Shown here: piece after piece, positions 63,681 to 64,000 of the stretch
How the letters are laid out: each line of letters begins with the position of its first letter
How positions within the stretch are numbered: position 1 is the first letter of the stretch
Source of the DNA: Burkholderiales bacterium
Lineage (GTDB): Bacteria; Pseudomonadota; Gammaproteobacteria; Burkholderiales; Burkholderiaceae_E
Direction of reading: 5' to 3'
Length of the DNA stretch: 64,000 nucleotides
Assembly: GCA_026399875.1 (NCBI GenBank)
Contig: JAPLQF010000031.1
Coordinates: 62,001 to 126,000, forward strand
Translations under genes and position numbers: made by a program
The notes under the pieces: model-generated
What the model was told of the DNA's origin: nothing
Seen by the model: the letters and a program-made list of their open reading frames with translations, nothing else
Database searches by the model: none

Positions 63681-64000
63681 ATGAGTCTTCAATGCGGCAT
63701 CGTCGGACTGCCTAATGTCGGCAAGTCCACCCTCTTCAACGCCCTGACCAAGGCCGGGATTGCGGCCGAGAACTATCCGTTCTGCACGATCGAGCCGAAT
63801 GTCGGCATCGTCGAGGTGCCCGACCCGCGCCTGGCGCTGCTTGCGGCCATCGCCAAACCCGAGCGGGTCCTGCCGGCGGCGGTCGAATTCGTCGACATCG
63901 CCGGCCTGGTGGCCGGTGCGTCCAAAGGCGAGGGGCTGGGCAACCAGTTCCTGGCCAATATCCGTGAGACCGATGCGATCGTTCATGTGGTGCGCTGCTT
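63681..64000 (+). CDS. ychF: Ribosome-associated ATPase YchF/Obg-like (partial, cut by window end)
   Basis: Only the first 106 codons are present; the gene runs off the end. The N-terminus [26 protein letters not shown] is that of YchF, with the P-loop GLPNVGKS, the [19 protein letters not shown] switch region and G3 [21 protein letters not shown]. YchF differs from other Obg GTPases in preferring ATP and binds ribosomes. ATG 63681 fits the family start. A TACAAT box at 63643-63648 may be its -10, just after the terminator. Confidence 0.94.
   Translation, partial: MSLQCGIVGLPNVGKSTLFNALTKAGIAAENYPFCTIEPNVGIVEVPDPRLALLAAIAKPERVLPAAVEFVDIAGLVAGASKGEGLGNQFLANIRETDAIVHVVRC

Overview
The window is a dense, GC-rich (about two thirds G+C by eye) stretch of bacterial core chromosome. 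Gene content and order point to a betaproteobacterium of the order Burkholderiales: petABC-sspA-sspB, the his block running into tatABC and murA-ibaG, mlaFEDACB, kdsD-kdsC-lptCAB-rpoN-hpf-ptsN-hprK-rapZ, and lolB-ispE-tRNA-prs-rplY-pth. A short HisG, a PVWY-type cytochrome b and HprK beside PtsN fit the same group. I cannot name the genus. I saw no insertion sequence, prophage, integrase or CRISPR array.

Layout. 1-8.3 kb: ilvA, then hemA-prfA-prmC (haem precursor and translation termination), grxD, a small membrane protein on the minus strand, and ubiX coupled to a CYTH-CHAD protein. 8.3-10.4 kb: a universal stress protein, a four-helix membrane protein, a YcgR-like PilZ protein, a DUF3135-like protein and tRNA-Thr(UGU). 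10.5-17.5 kb: sspB, sspA and the cytochrome bc1 operon (minus), mscL, a Nif3-type protein (minus) and a membrane-anchored DegS-like protease. 17.5-24.3 kb: an apparent accessory catabolic patch with hutG, hutD and a giant indolepyruvate ferredoxin oxidoreductase (minus), divergent from a cytochrome c and a short-chain dehydrogenase, with an FNR/ANR-type box between them. 24.4-40.2 kb: one long minus-strand run read from mlaFEDACB through an ABC exporter, ibaG and murA into hisGDCBHAFIE, hinT and tatABC, with many ATGA overlaps. 40.3-54.7 kb: a Kef-type antiporter (minus), then the plus-strand LPS/Kdo, sigma-54 and nitrogen-PTS block to rapZ and a Lon-domain protein. 51.5-55.7 kb: minus-strand mutM, a dynamin-like GTPase and mutY. 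55.7-64 kb: a TPR lipoprotein, lolB, ispE, tRNA-Gln(UUG), prs, rplY, pth, a VanZ-like protein, a two-repeat exported protein with a strong terminator, and the start of ychF.

As a whole the region serves envelope building (MurA, Mla, Lpt, LolB, Kdo, Tat), histidine synthesis, respiration and translation. The less ordinary items are: a structured leader with alternative pairings before rplY; a 13-bp perfect inverted repeat enclosing the hpf-ptsN gap; ispE ending inside tRNA-Gln with its stop codon in the anticodon loop; divergent genes whose start codons overlap; three FNR/CRP-type palindromes at promoters; the mutM-dynamin-mutY cluster; and short minisatellites at eight or more places, in-frame (12 or 15 bp) when inside genes. 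I found no clearly new multi-gene system.
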